Positions 28,237-37,931 of a stretch of DNA of 64,000 bases are shown here, one piece after another. Origin of the DNA: Enterovibrio calviensis DSM 14347 (GTDB taxonomy: Bacteria; Pseudomonadota; Gammaproteobacteria; Enterobacterales; Vibrionaceae). The position numbers and the translations under genes are program-made. The notes below the pieces were generated by a model. It was given only the letters and a program-made list of their open reading frames with translations, did no database searches and was not told the origin of the DNA. The stretch lies in assembly GCF_000621165.1 (NCBI RefSeq), contig NZ_JHZA01000016.1, positions 1-64,000 on the forward strand. The letters run 5' to 3'. Within the stretch, counting starts at the first letter, position 1. Each line of letters opens with the position of its first letter.

Positions 28237-29574
28237 TTAGCAATTTGCTTTTACCGCTTCAGCAATCTCAAGCGCATAGGCTTGAACCTCATCAGCATTT
28301 TCGCCTTCCACCATAACGCGTATCAGTGGCTCAGTGCCGGATTTACGAAGCAAGACGCGACCTGTATCACCCAGTTTGGCTTCAACGCCGGCTTTAGCCG
28401 TTAGCACTGCGTCAGACTCTAGAGGATCGCTACTTCCGCTAAAGCGAACATTTTCCAACACTTGCGGGAACATGCTCATGCCATCGCACAATTCCTTTAA
28501 GCTCAACCCTGTACCAACAACACTTGCCAGCACTTGAAGAGCGGCAACAATGGCATCACCCGTCGTCACTTTATCAAGAAGGATTACGTGACCTGAATTT
28601 TCAGCGCCAATTTTCCAATCGTTCTGCAGCAGTTTTTCCATCACATAACGATCGCCCACTTTGGCGCGGGTGAACGGAATACCGAGCTTTTTCAGCGCCA
28701 CTTCCATGCCCATATTGGTCATTAAAGTACCAACCACACCGCCTTTCAGTTCGCCACGACGCAGCGACTCACGCGCAATGATGTAAGCGATTTGGTCGCC
28801 GTCGACTTTGTTGCCTTCGTGGTCAACCATGATGATGCGGTCGCCGTCACCATCAAACGCGATACCCAATACAGCGTTTTCTTCAACAACACGCTTTTGA
28901 AGTGCACGAACATCTGTCGCACCCACTTCTGCATTGATGTTTGTGCCGTTTGGCTCAACGCCCATTGCAATAACATCCGCACCTAACTCAGAGAACACTG
29001 ACGGTGCAATGTGGTACGTTGCGCCATGTGCACAATCGATAACGATTTTGAGGCCTTTCAAGCTCATCTCTGACGGGAATGTGCCTTTACAGAATTCAAT
29101 GTAACGACCCGCTGCATCAACAATACGGCTCGCCTTACCCAATTCCGCAGAATCCACACAGGTCAGAGGCTTCTCTAGCTCTGCTTCAATAGCAAGCTCT
29201 ACCTCATCAGGCAGTTTCGTGCCTTCAGATGAGAAGAATTTGATGCCATTGTCGTAGTAAGGATTGTGTGATGCAGAGATAACGATCCCCGCTTCAGCAC
29301 GAAACGTTTGTGTTAAATACGCAATGGCTGGTGTTGGCATCGGGCCAGTAAAAGCAGCCTGAAGACCCGCAGCAGACAATCCAGCTTCTAATGCAGATTC
29401 AAGCATATAGCCAGAGATGCGCGTATCCTTACCAATCAGTACTTTCTTCGTGCCTTGTTGACTCAGCACGCGACCTGCTGCCCAGCCCAATTTCAACATG
29501 AAGTCAGGCGTGATCGGAAATTGGCCCACTTTACCGCGTACACCATCGGTGCCGAAGTACTTACGTTCTGTCAT
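28237..29574 (-). CDS. glmM: Phosphoglucosamine mutase
   Basis: GlmM converts glucosamine-6-phosphate to glucosamine-1-phosphate for peptidoglycan and LPS. The 445-residue product carries the phosphoserine loop [12 protein letters not shown] (Ser near residue 101), the metal-binding DGDGDR loop and the sugar-binding segment ENSGH. Its ATG overlaps the folP stop codon (ATGA), so the two are coupled. The roughly 210-bp gap to secG should contain the secG promoter. Confidence 0.98.
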   Translation of the reverse strand: MTERKYFGTDGVRGKVGQFPITPDFMLKLGWAAGRVLSQQGTKKVLIGKDTRISGYMLESALEAGLSAAGLQAAFTGPMPTPAIAYLTQTFRAEAGIVISASHNPYYDNGIKFFSSEGTKLPDEVELAIEAELEKPLTCVDSAELGKASRIVDAAGRYIEFCKGTFPSEMSLKGLKIVIDCAHGATYHIAPSVFSELGADVIAMGVEPNGTNINAEVGATDVRALQKRVVEENAVLGIAFDGDGDRIIMVDHEGNKVDGDQIAYIIARESLRRGELKGGVVGTLMTNMGMEVALKKLGIPFTRAKVGDRYVMEKLLQNDWKIGAENSGHVILLDKVTTGDAIVAALQVLASVVGTGLSLKELCDGMSMFPQVLENVRFSGSSDPLESDAVLTAKAGVEAKLGDTGRVLLRKSGTEPLIRVMVEGENADEVQAYALEIAEAVKANC

Positions 29575-30422
29575 TGTGTATCTCCAAATAAATCTGCTGC
29601 TTCTTGCATCATGCTGACAACACGAACCACGTCGGCGGTTTCTTTTACGTCATGCACGCGAATGAGCTGTGCTCCTTTCGAAGCAGCAATGGTGGCGCAA
29701 GCTAAACTTCCCCCAAGCACATCGGCAGGGGATTTATCCAATAATTTAAAAATCATAGATTTCCGTGACATACCCGCAAGTATAGGCAACCCATGGCGAT
29801 GAAACGATTCCAGCTTTGCTAGTAACTGATAGTTATGTATAAGCGTCTTACCAAACCCAAACCCTGGGTCTAAAATAAGTTTTTCTTTGGCAATATCCAT
29901 TGCCGCACAAGCCGCTATTCTTTCGTCGAAGAAACGATGAATATCTTCAAAAATATCGTCGTAGGTTGGGTCAACCTGCATCGAACGAGGCTGTCCTTGC
30001 ATGTGCATAATACACACTGGCACGTCAGCCTTAGCTGCCGCATCGAGCGCGTCGGGTTCTTGAAGTGCACGTACATCATTGATTAGATTAGCACCTGCAT
30101 TTACCGCTGCCGTCATGACTGCCGCTTTACTGGTATCAATGGAGATCCAGCAATCAAACCTTTCTCGAATCGCTTCTATCGCAGGAATGACTCTTGAGAG
30201 CTCTTCATCCAACGATACATCTGCCGCCCCAGGCCTTGTTGATTCCCCGCCGATATCTAATACCGACGCGCCAGCACTAAGCATATTCTCTGCATGGTAA
30301 AGCGCAGTATCGAGGTGGTGGTATTTCCCACCATCGGAGAAGGAATCTGGCGTGACGTTGAGGATACCCATCACTTTTGGAGAAGATAGATCGAGAACGA
30401 ATTCTTTGCTGGTCAGTATCAT
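29571..30422 (-). CDS. folP: Dihydropteroate synthase
   Basis: FolP joins p-aminobenzoate to pterin pyrophosphate in folate synthesis and is the sulfonamide target. The start at the ATG ending at 30422 ([28 protein letters not shown]) aligns with E. coli FolP and gives 283 residues. Hallmark motifs are [35 protein letters not shown] and RVHDVKET. It lies between ftsH and glmM, the classical order, but a terminator separates it from ftsH. Confidence 0.97.
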   Translation of the reverse strand: MILTSKEFVLDLSSPKVMGILNVTPDSFSDGGKYHHLDTALYHAENMLSAGASVLDIGGESTRPGAADVSLDEELSRVIPAIEAIRERFDCWISIDTSKAAVMTAAVNAGANLINDVRALQEPDALDAAAKADVPVCIMHMQGQPRSMQVDPTYDDIFEDIHRFFDERIAACAAMDIAKEKLILDPGFGFGKTLIHNYQLLAKLESFHRHGLPILAGMSRKSMIFKLLDKSPADVLGGSLACATIAASKGAQLIRVHDVKETADVVRVVSMMQEAADLFGDTQ

Positions 30423-30466
30423 AGTTGGACTTTGTTTTAGGCGAGAATTTATCAATACAAAAAGAA

Positions 30467-30490
30467 AAACCCCGAGTAAGCTCGGGGTTT
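30467..30490 (-). terminator. Terminator between ftsH and folP
   Basis: A 10-bp stem aaaccccgag / ctcggggttt with a 4-nt loop, followed by a T-rich stretch on the minus strand. Confidence 0.85.
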
Positions 30491-30508
30491 GTAATCATTA
30501 CGAGGCGA

Positions 30509-32446
30509 TTACGCTTCTGGTTGGTTATCTGGATCGACAGGCTTATTACTCTCATCTGAAGACGGCTTTTCAGCTTCCACATCAGCATCAGGTTTTTTCG
30601 GCGTGTTACCAGAGTTATCGATTTCAGCACCCCAGCCAGCAGGCTCACGGACTGGACGGCGTTCCATCAAATCATCGATTTGACCAGCGTCGATCGTTTC
30701 GTACTTCATCAATGCATCTTTCATTGCATGCATGATATCCATATTTTCTTCGATGAGCTTGCGCGCACGGATGTAATTACGGTCAATCAACAAACGAATT
30801 TCGCTATCGATAAGGCGCGCGGTTTCATCAGACATATGCTTAGACTTCGCGACTGAACGACCAAGGAAAACTTCACCTTCGTCTTCAGCATACAATAGAG
30901 GTCCCAACTTCTCTGAGAAGCCCCATTGCGTTACCATCTTACGCGCAATATCTGTAGCACGTTCGATATCATTCGACGCACCCGTTGAAACGTTCTCAAC
31001 ACCATAGATGATTTCTTCGGCGAGACGGCCACCGTACAAGCTCGAAATCATGGACTCTAGATGTAGACGAGACATACTCACTCGATCTTGTTCAGGCAAG
31101 TACATCGTCACACCCAGCGCACGTCCACGTGGGATAATAGAGACTTTGTAAACCGGATCGTGTTCTGGTACCAATCGACCAACAACAGCGTGACCCGCTT
31201 CGTGGTAGGCAGTTGATTCTTTGGTCTCTTCGGTCAGCACCATCGATTTGCGCTCAGCGCCCATCATGATTTTGTCTTTCGCTAACTCAAACTCAACCAT
31301 AGATACAACGCGCTTGTTGCCACGAGCCGCGAACAGTGCCGCTTCGTTCACCAAGTTTGCAAGGTCTGCACCAGAGAAACCAGGTGTACCGCGTGCGATT
31401 AGAGATGCTTCAACGTCACCACCTAGTGGTACTTTACGCATGTGTACTTTAAGGATTTGCTCACGACCACGTACGTCAGGCAAGCCAACAACGACTTGAC
31501 GGTCAAAACGACCAGGACGCAACAGTGCAGGGTCAAGAACATCTGGACGGTTCGTCGCAGCGATAACGATAATACCTTCGTTACCTTCGAAGCCATCCAT
31601 TTCAACCAGCATTTGGTTCAACGTTTGTTCACGCTCGTCGTGACCACCACCAAGACCCGCACCACGTTGGCGACCTACGGCATCGATTTCATCAATAAAG
31701 ATGATACATGGTGAAGCTTTCTTCGCTTGCTCGAACATGTCACGGACACGAGATGCACCCACACCCACGAACATTTCAACGAAGTCAGAACCCGAAATGG
31801 TAAAGAACGGTACTTTCGCTTCACCTGCAATAGCCTTAGCCAGCAAGGTTTTACCAGTACCAGGAGGGCCTACCATCAAGACGCCCGTTGGAATTTTACC
31901 ACCGAGTTTCTGGAAGCGACTTGGGTCGCGCAGGTAATCAACCAGTTCTTTAACGTCTTCTTTCGCTTCGTCACAACCAGCGACATCCGCGAACGTTGTC
32001 TTGATTTGCTCTTCGCTCATCATGCGGGCTTTCGACTTACCGAAAGACATCGCACCTTTGCCACCGCCGCCTTGCATTTGACGCATGAAGAAAATCCACA
32101 CACCGATAAGCAGAAGCATTGGGAACCAAGAGATGAAAATTGAAGCAAGAATGCTTGGTTCTTCAGGAGGCGTACCGCGAACCTGAACTTTAGAGTTAAT
32201 AAGATCGTCTAGAAGCTTAGGATCTTGGAGAACAGGCATGTAGGTGACATAGCTCGTGCCATCACGACGTGTCACTTTCAGTTCGCGATTATCGAACTGT
32301 ACATCCTGTAGTTTATCCTGTCCTATCTCTTGGACGAACGTTGTGTAGTCGACTTGACGGCCCGCGCTGTCGCCTGGTCCAAAACTCTGGAACACAGACA
32401 TCAGAACAACAGCGATAACCAGCCATAAAATCAAGTTTTTTGCCAT
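30509..32446 (-). CDS. ftsH: ATP-dependent zinc metalloprotease FtsH
   Basis: FtsH is the membrane-anchored AAA+ protease that degrades LpxC, sigma-32 and damaged membrane proteins. The start at the ATG ending at 32446 ([18 protein letters not shown]) gives 645 residues; a GTG three codons earlier would add MSD. It has two transmembrane helices (about 5-22 and 100-120), Walker A GPPGTGKT near 193, the second region of homology around [19 protein letters not shown], and the zinc motif HEAGH near 416. The acidic C-terminal tail is longer than the conserved core. It follows rlmE by about 50 bp, as in E. coli. Confidence 0.98.
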   Translation of the reverse strand: MAKNLILWLVIAVVLMSVFQSFGPGDSAGRQVDYTTFVQEIGQDKLQDVQFDNRELKVTRRDGTSYVTYMPVLQDPKLLDDLINSKVQVRGTPPEEPSILASIFISWFPMLLLIGVWIFFMRQMQGGGGKGAMSFGKSKARMMSEEQIKTTFADVAGCDEAKEDVKELVDYLRDPSRFQKLGGKIPTGVLMVGPPGTGKTLLAKAIAGEAKVPFFTISGSDFVEMFVGVGASRVRDMFEQAKKASPCIIFIDEIDAVGRQRGAGLGGGHDEREQTLNQMLVEMDGFEGNEGIIVIAATNRPDVLDPALLRPGRFDRQVVVGLPDVRGREQILKVHMRKVPLGGDVEASLIARGTPGFSGADLANLVNEAALFAARGNKRVVSMVEFELAKDKIMMGAERKSMVLTEETKESTAYHEAGHAVVGRLVPEHDPVYKVSIIPRGRALGVTMYLPEQDRVSMSRLHLESMISSLYGGRLAEEIIYGVENVSTGASNDIERATDIARKMVTQWGFSEKLGPLLYAEDEGEVFLGRSVAKSKHMSDETARLIDSEIRLLIDRNYIRARKLIEENMDIMHAMKDALMKYETIDAGQIDDLMERRPVREPAGWGAEIDNSGNTPKKPDADVEAEKPSSDESNKPVDPDNQPEA

Positions 32447-32496
32447 GTCACTCAAGGTGTTAGCCCCGCGGAAACTTTAGTAATAATAGTAGAGTA

Positions 32497-33126
32497 CTAC
32501 AGTTTATAACCTGTAGCCACAATGTACACCTCACGCGAGCGAGCTCGAGAGGAGTCTGGTTTACGGATTTTCACCGCTTTGAACATCTTACGCACTTCAG
32601 CCAAATACTGATCAAACCCTTCCCCTTGGAAAACTTTGACAATAAACGCGCCGTTAGGAGCAAGAACTTCTCGACACATTTCCATAGCAAGTTCAACTAA
32701 GTACATTGCTTTGGGTTGATCGGATGCCAAATTACCGCTCATATTTGGCGCCATGTCTGACATCACCACATCAACCATGTCTGGTTGAATGCGATCCAAC
32801 AATGCGTTCAACACTGCTTCTTCGCGAAAATCACCTTGCAAGAAACTTACACCCGGCAAGGAATCCATTGGAAGAATGTCACACGCAATAACCTGACCGT
32901 TGTCGCCAACTTGCTCTACAGCGTATTGAGACCAACCACCAGGGGCTGCTCCCAAATCGACCACAGTCATGCCAGGTTTAAGTAGCTTGTCCTTACCTTG
33001 AATTTCATCCAATTTGAAAATTGCACGTGAACGAAATCCTTTTTTCTGGGCTTCTTGAACATATTTATCATCAAAATGCTCTTTCAACCAGCGGCCAGAA
33101 CTCGCTGAGTGTTTCTTTTTACTCAT
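32497..33126 (-). CDS. rlmE: 23S rRNA 2'-O-methyltransferase RlmE (FtsJ)
   Basis: RlmE methylates U2552 in the A-loop of 23S rRNA. The 209-residue product has the SAM-binding motif [15 protein letters not shown] and the K-D-K-E catalytic tetrad in the expected segments (around [28 protein letters not shown] and SREVYIV). It heads the rlmE-ftsH operon and diverges from yhbY. Confidence 0.97.
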   Translation of the reverse strand: MSKKKHSASSGRWLKEHFDDKYVQEAQKKGFRSRAIFKLDEIQGKDKLLKPGMTVVDLGAAPGGWSQYAVEQVGDNGQVIACDILPMDSLPGVSFLQGDFREEAVLNALLDRIQPDMVDVVMSDMAPNMSGNLASDQPKAMYLVELAMEMCREVLAPNGAFIVKVFQGEGFDQYLAEVRKMFKAVKIRKPDSSRARSREVYIVATGYKL

Positions 33127-33257
33127 GTTTTACCTAGCCCACATTTCCGGCCGTTAAATGTTAACGGACTACTTAGGGGGATATTTGTTCAGTTTGAAAG
33201 GATATGGCGGTAGAATGTCACGTTTTCAACCCCGATAAAACAACAAATCGAGTCAAC

Positions 33258-33554
33258 ATGAATCTAAGCACAAAACAAAAGCAGCATCTAAAAGGTCTGG
33301 CACACTCACTTAAACCTGTCGTTCTGATGGGTGCCAATGGCCTAACAGAAGCCGTGCTTGCTGAGATTGAAATCGCTCTCGATCACCACGAACTGATTAA
33401 AGTGAAAGTGGCCTCTGAAGACCGCGACACTAAGAACCTGATTGTAGACGCAATTGTTCGTGAAACTAAGGCAGAAAAAGTTCAAGTCATCGGTAAGGTG
33501 CTTGTTCTGTACCGCCCAAGCAAAGAGCGTAAAATCGAACTACCACGCAAATAA
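33258..33554 (+). CDS. yhbY: Ribosome assembly RNA-binding protein YhbY (CRM domain)
   Basis: A 98-residue CRM-domain protein associated with pre-50S particles. The start at ATG 33258 (MNLSTKQKQHLKGLAHSLKP) matches E. coli YhbY almost residue for residue; the upstream in-frame extension to 33204 lies in the promoter region. The GxxG loop is in MGANGLTEAV. It diverges from rlmE, the same arrangement as in E. coli, and ends at a strong terminator. Confidence 0.95.
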   Translation: MNLSTKQKQHLKGLAHSLKPVVLMGANGLTEAVLAEIEIALDHHELIKVKVASEDRDTKNLIVDAIVRETKAEKVQVIGKVLVLYRPSKERKIELPRK

Positions 33555-33580
33555 AAAAAGGCCGCTAAGCGGCCTTTTTT
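33554..33580. terminator. Bidirectional terminator between yhbY and greA
   Basis: A 12-bp stem aaaaaaggccgc / gcggcctttttt with a 3-nt loop, between convergent genes. Confidence 0.95.
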
Positions 33581-33618
33581 GTTTCTGCGAACGTAATAAC
33601 CGCTAACATTTTTTTCGA

Positions 33619-34092
33619 TTACACGTATTTCACGCTGTCGATTTCAAATTCTTTCACGCCACCTGGGGTGGTGATAGATACTTCGTCGCCAGCTTCTTTA
33701 CCGATAAGGCCACGAGCAATAGGAGAATTGATAGAAATCAGGTGTTGTTTAATATCAGACTCGTCATCACCAACAATCTGATAAGAAAGTTCTTCGTCTG
33801 TGTTGATATCAATCAAGCCTACAGTTGAACCAAAGATAACTTTGCCATTGTTTGGCATCTTTGCAATATCGATGATTTGAGCAACAGAAAGCTTGTATTC
33901 GATATCACGAATCTGCGCTTCACAAATGCCTTGTTCTTCACGCGCTGCATGGTATTCAGCATTCTCTTTAAGATCGCCCAACTCACGAGCTTCACCGATA
34001 GCTTGAGTAATAATTGGACGACGTTTCAGCAAGCGCTCTAATTCTACACGAAGCTGCTGTTCGCCACGAACAGTCATGGGTACCTTATCCAT
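33619..34092 (-). CDS. greA: Transcription elongation factor GreA
   Basis: GreA stimulates transcript cleavage by backtracked RNA polymerase. I use the ATG ending at 34092 ([14 protein letters not shown]), giving 157 residues as in other vibrios; the next upstream ATG lies almost on top of the Shine-Dalgarno GAGGTAAT. The N-terminal coiled coil contains the conserved acidic tip ([16 protein letters not shown]), followed by the FKBP-like domain ending [16 protein letters not shown]. It is convergent with yhbY. Confidence 0.97.
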   Translation of the reverse strand: MDKVPMTVRGEQQLRVELERLLKRRPIITQAIGEARELGDLKENAEYHAAREEQGICEAQIRDIEYKLSVAQIIDIAKMPNNGKVIFGSTVGLIDINTDEELSYQIVGDDESDIKQHLISINSPIARGLIGKEAGDEVSITTPGGVKEFEIDSVKYV

Positions 34093-34601
34093 AAACGACA
34101 TTACCTCTATGTCCAAAACCTACGTTTTGGCAATAACAAAGCCACGCCCAAGCGATGGTATGAGCGCAGCAAACAAATATATATGTCCTCAGTGTAAACA
34201 AGTTATTTGTTCTGGTCACCTACCATTTATCTCGGAACAATGTCTAACGCTCTCAACACTAGATCCTTACAACAAATAACCCTCAACTAAATCGTTTTGA
34301 TACACATCCCACACAACAATTCCTCGACGAATATCACACAAATAAACTGAAGATCCAGCATTTGGAAAAATGAAAAAAATAAAAAATAGTAAAAAATACA
34401 GATTGAATTGAACCTTTCATCATTGGCACAAGCAACTGTTTTAAATGGATTTAAAAACAGATGTGCACATAAAAAACGATGTTTTCTATTTGTTTTTTTA
34501 TCGTTTTACTAACAGTTGCATTTCGTGAGCGGTTACAAACATGACATCGGGATGTTTGGAGATTACATCTCGAAAATCAAAATCTTATAAAGGACAATGT
34601 A
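34093..34601. promoter_or_regulatory. Long AT-rich control region upstream of ompU
   Basis: A 509-bp gap between greA (minus) and ompU (plus). It contains a TNAAA-N5-TNAAA direct repeat (34380-34394) like a ToxR box, an 18-bp palindrome ttttaaat-gg-atttaaaa (34439-34456), and two nested inverted repeats: gcaactgtt (34432-34440) with aacagttgc (34511-34519), and aaaacgat (34473-34480) with atcgtttt (34500-34507). The ribosome-binding site is aaaggac before ATG 34602. A short plus-strand frame (34076-34279) with a CxxC pair is probably chance. In V. cholerae ToxR activates ompU directly; assignment here is inference. Confidence 0.55.
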
Positions 34602-35588
34602 ATGAACAAAACGTTTATCGCACTTGCTGTAGCTGCTCTAGCTTCTACCTCTGTTTCTGCTGCTGAAGTTTTCAACGACGGTACTTCTTCTATGGCTATT
34701 GGTGGCCGCGCTGAAGCACGTGCATCTATCCAAGATGGCGACATGGCTGACAACAGCCGCGTACGTATCAACGTTCTTGGTACTACTCAGATTGCTGAAG
34801 GTACATACGGTGTTGGTTTCTTCGAACGCGAGTTCACTACTTCAAGCAAGTCTTCAGATGTATTCAACACTGATGGTGTGAAAATCGGTACTGTCTCTGG
34901 CGAGAAGAATGAAACTCGTTACGTATACGCAGGTATCGGCACTGAGTTCGGTCTAGTTACTTACGGCTTAAACGACGGTTCTCTAGGCATGATCACTGAC
35001 TTCACTGATATCATGTCTTACCACGGTGCTGCAGCTAGCTCGAAAATCGACGTTGCTGACCGTACTAGCAACAACATCGCATACAAAGGCGAGTTCGGCG
35101 GTCTTACCGTTAAAGCTAACTACGTTGGTAAGAATGACGACGTTGAAAAAGGTTACTCTCTAGGTGCGGTTTACGCGATGGAGAACGGTCTTGCAATGGC
35201 TCTAGGTTACGCTGACCAAGACACCACCAACAAGTTGGCTGAAAGCCAAATCGAAGCGGCTGTTTCTTACACCATGGGCGACATCTACTTTGCTGCGCTT
35301 TACAAAGACGGCGAAAACAAAACTTCAGGTGTTAAAGAAGACCTAACTGGTTACGAATTCGCAGCGGCTTACACCATGGGCCAAACCAAATTCACCACCA
35401 CTTACGGTAAAGCGGAAACTGAATCAACTGACACTGCTGATTCTATCGCAATTGACGCGACGCATTACTTCAACAGCAACTTCCGTACTTACGTGTCTTA
35501 CAACTTCAATCTTCTAGATGAAACTAAAGAGATCACGAAAGCACAAACAGAAGACGAGCTAGTATTCGGTCTACGCTACGATTTCTAA
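34602..35588 (+). CDS. ompU: OmpU-type outer membrane porin
   Basis: A general porin of the Gram-negative porin family. The 328-residue precursor has a typical signal peptide (MNKTFIALAVAALASTSVSA, cleavage before AEVFNDG), alternating beta-strand pattern throughout, a plug-loop region, and the C-terminal VFGLRYDF ending in Phe, which is the BAM signal. The codon use is strongly biased, fitting high expression. Its place next to dacB and near greA-yhbY-ftsH matches ompU in V. cholerae. Other Vibrio porins of this family cannot be wholly excluded. Confidence 0.88.
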   Translation: MNKTFIALAVAALASTSVSAAEVFNDGTSSMAIGGRAEARASIQDGDMADNSRVRINVLGTTQIAEGTYGVGFFEREFTTSSKSSDVFNTDGVKIGTVSGEKNETRYVYAGIGTEFGLVTYGLNDGSLGMITDFTDIMSYHGAAASSKIDVADRTSNNIAYKGEFGGLTVKANYVGKNDDVEKGYSLGAVYAMENGLAMALGYADQDTTNKLAESQIEAAVSYTMGDIYFAALYKDGENKTSGVKEDLTGYEFAAAYTMGQTKFTTTYGKAETESTDTADSIAIDATHYFNSNFRTYVSYNFNLLDETKEITKAQTEDELVFGLRYDF

Positions 35589-35620
35589 TCTGACTTAAGT
35601 GCTTCACTTAATTTAGAAAC

Positions 35621-35650
35621 AAAAACGCCTACCTCCGAGTAGGCGTTTTT
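35621..35650 (+). terminator. Terminator of ompU
   Basis: A 12-bp stem aaaaacgcctac / gtaggcgttttt with a 6-nt loop. Confidence 0.93.
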
Positions 35651-35689
35651 TGTACCATACTGAATCTTCCTACATTGCGGGAACTTCCT

Positions 35690-37105
35690 ATGGCACGCCT
35701 CATTTCTATTCTTTTTTGTTCTCTCTTCTCCGCTACCGCCTTTTCAGTGCCACTCAATACACTTGAAGCCATGCTTCCAGCGGGAAGTCAGCTTGCCCTA
35801 TCGGTTTATAACGTAAACAGTGGCCAGCAGCTTGTTGAGCGCGATGACGACATATTGCTCCCACCAGCCAGCACTCAGAAAGTGGTGACGGCGCTAGCCG
35901 CTTCTCTATATCTTCCTTCTGACTTCAGTTTCGAGACAAAAGTACTTCAATCAGGCAAAGACATAGTGTTTAAGTTTGGGGGGGATCCGACATTAAAGCG
36001 TAAGGACTTACAACTTCTTGTTAGCGCATTGAAAGCAAAAGGCATCAACCAGATACGTGGTGATGTCTGGCTCGATGGAGAGATATTTACCGGATATGAA
36101 CGAGCGGTCGGTTGGCCTTGGGATATATTGGGGGTCTGCTACAGCGCACCATCATCAGCGATTTCCCTAGAGCGTAACTGCGTACAAGGCTCGATATATA
36201 GCAACAAGGGGCAACGCCAAACGCGAGTGTTTGTTCCTGAGCATCAACCGATAGAAATATCGACAAATGCGCGAGCAGTGACCAAAGCACAGCAACAAAC
36301 CCAGCATTGTGATTTAGAACTCAACTACAACGACAGCAACCACTATCAGCTGAGTGGTTGTTTAGTGCATCGCTCCAATCCACTCCCTCTTAAGTTCGCA
36401 GTTCAAAACCCTCAAAAGTACGTGAGTGATGTTCTCACCAGCGAACTTAGAAAAGCGGCAATCACCTTCAAAGGCAAGGTCCGAATTGGCTCGCCAAAAG
36501 GACAAGACCGGGTTATCGCTTTGCACAAATCGGCACAGCGAGACGCTTTACTAAACACTATGCTTAAGCGCTCTGATAACTTGATTGCAGACAACATCCT
36601 CAAAACGCTTGGCCATCGCTACTTCGACCAACCCGGTTCATTTAGCAACGGCGCGGCAGCGATAAAAGCAATATTGAAGCAACAAACGAACATTGACCTC
36701 AACACCGCGGTGATTGTTGATGGCTCTGGGTTGTCTCGTAACAACCGAATGACCGCCACACAGTTAATGTCAGTGATCCAATATGTTTATTCGCAGCCTC
36801 AGTTGGGCGTCTTGGCGATGCTGCCTGTATCGGGCGTGGATGGGACATTGAAGTATCGCAGTAGTGTCCGTCATGCTCCGCTCAAAAATAAGCTGACAGC
36901 GAAAACAGGCTCTCTCTATGGGAGTTACAACCTTGCTGGGATTTTGAAAAACAACCAAGGACAAGACGTACTCGTTGTGCAATTGGTTACCAACTACCAC
37001 ATTCCCAAATCGGATGATCGTCCTAGCAACGTGGCCAGTCCAATCACCCAATTTGAACGAGAGCTCTACCAGGCATTACTTACATCAAGTCTAACCACGC
37101 ATTAA
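35690..37105 (+). CDS. dacB: D-alanyl-D-alanine carboxypeptidase/endopeptidase (PBP4)
   Basis: DacB cleaves peptide cross-links and terminal D-Ala in the periplasm. The start is ATG 35690 (MARLISILFCSLFSATAFS, a signal peptide) with GGGA upstream; a TTG 5 codons earlier overlaps that site. The protein has 471 residues, the normal size for class C low-molecular-weight PBPs. Active-site motifs are STQK near 61-64, SDN in KRSDNLI, and KTG near 404 (AKTGSLYGS). Its last 26 bp overlap the convergent mgtE-like gene. Confidence 0.95.
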   Translation: MARLISILFCSLFSATAFSVPLNTLEAMLPAGSQLALSVYNVNSGQQLVERDDDILLPPASTQKVVTALAASLYLPSDFSFETKVLQSGKDIVFKFGGDPTLKRKDLQLLVSALKAKGINQIRGDVWLDGEIFTGYERAVGWPWDILGVCYSAPSSAISLERNCVQGSIYSNKGQRQTRVFVPEHQPIEISTNARAVTKAQQQTQHCDLELNYNDSNHYQLSGCLVHRSNPLPLKFAVQNPQKYVSDVLTSELRKAAITFKGKVRIGSPKGQDRVIALHKSAQRDALLNTMLKRSDNLIADNILKTLGHRYFDQPGSFSNGAAAIKAILKQQTNIDLNTAVIVDGSGLSRNNRMTATQLMSVIQYVYSQPQLGVLAMLPVSGVDGTLKYRSSVRHAPLKNKLTAKTGSLYGSYNLAGILKNNQGQDVLVVQLVTNYHIPKSDDRPSNVASPITQFERELYQALLTSSLTTH

Positions 37106-37931
37106 CTGTTATGAAGTAAATCGCCATCCCGCTAATATCAACTACGGATGCCAACACTGGGCTAACAAGTACAGCGGGATCAAGGCGAAACTTCGTCGCA
37201 ATTAAAGGGAGCACGCCTCCAATCGTCGTCGACAAAATCACTTGAATGATCAGTGCGATCCCAATAGCCACGGCAATGTCGTCCAGCAAAAAACCGGACG
37301 GCAGCGCAGAGCTGTCACTAAAGAGCATGACCCTCGCCATGATGACGGCCGCAAGCGCAAATGCGATGACAAATGCCACGCGCACTTCTTTCCACATCAC
37401 GCGAAGCCAGTGAGACGGACACACTTCGTTCATCGCCATGGCTCGCACGACCAAAGTGGCGGCTTGTGACCCCGCATTACCCCCTGCTGCTGCGACCACG
37501 GGCATATAAATCGCCAACAAGATCAGCTGACTGATCGAATCTTCGTAGTGCGAAATGATCAACCCAGAAACAACCCCGAGCAAAGCGAGTCCAATAATCC
37601 AACCGATTCGCTGTCGAACATGTGACATAACAGAGTTTGTTAAATAGTTCCCATCAGGTTCCACTTCAGAATTGATGAGCCCTAACCCAGTCGCGATTTG
37701 TCGCACTCGGATCGCGTCTCCTTTTTCAGCGAGATCATCCAATAGCTTTCTGACAATCGCCAACGGACAGCAATTCAGCACACCGATAGCTTCCGCAACA
37801 GGCATGACGGACAGCAACCGAATACGATCTTCATCGCTGTAAATCAGAAACGCGTTTTTTGCTGCTTCAATTTCATGTGCAGCGACATGATTTTGCTGGT
37901 TTTCCAGCATAGTGGCATTCATTACCGCCAT
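37080..37931 (-). CDS. MgtE-type divalent cation transporter lacking CBS domains
   Basis: A 283-residue inner-membrane protein. Residues from about 108 onward match the MgtE transmembrane domain: five helices with the signature segment PVVAAAGGNAGSQ in the second and PAVLVSPVLASVVDISGMA with the conserved Asp in the last. The N-terminal 100 residues resemble only the end of the MgtE superhelical N domain (LLSVMPVAEAIGVLNCCP). The CBS pair that normally senses Mg2+ (full proteins are about 450 residues) is absent. Transport of Mg2+ or another divalent ion is inferred from the family. The start has an excellent Shine-Dalgarno (GGGAGG, 6 nt). The 3' end overlaps dacB tail to tail. Confidence 0.85.
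   Translation of the reverse strand: MAVMNATMLENQQNHVAAHEIEAAKNAFLIYSDEDRIRLLSVMPVAEAIGVLNCCPLAIVRKLLDDLAEKGDAIRVRQIATGLGLINSEVEPDGNYLTNSVMSHVRQRIGWIIGLALLGVVSGLIISHYEDSISQLILLAIYMPVVAAAGGNAGSQAATLVVRAMAMNEVCPSHWLRVMWKEVRVAFVIAFALAAVIMARVMLFSDSSALPSGFLLDDIAVAIGIALIIQVILSTTIGGVLPLIATKFRLDPAVLVSPVLASVVDISGMAIYFITVNAWLDLM

Noticed and set aside
34076-34279. Short plus-strand frame with a CPQC-x4-C motif upstream of ompU
   Set aside because: The Cys pair looks like a zinc ribbon, but the frame begins inside greA, has no ribosome-binding site and lies in an AT-rich control region.
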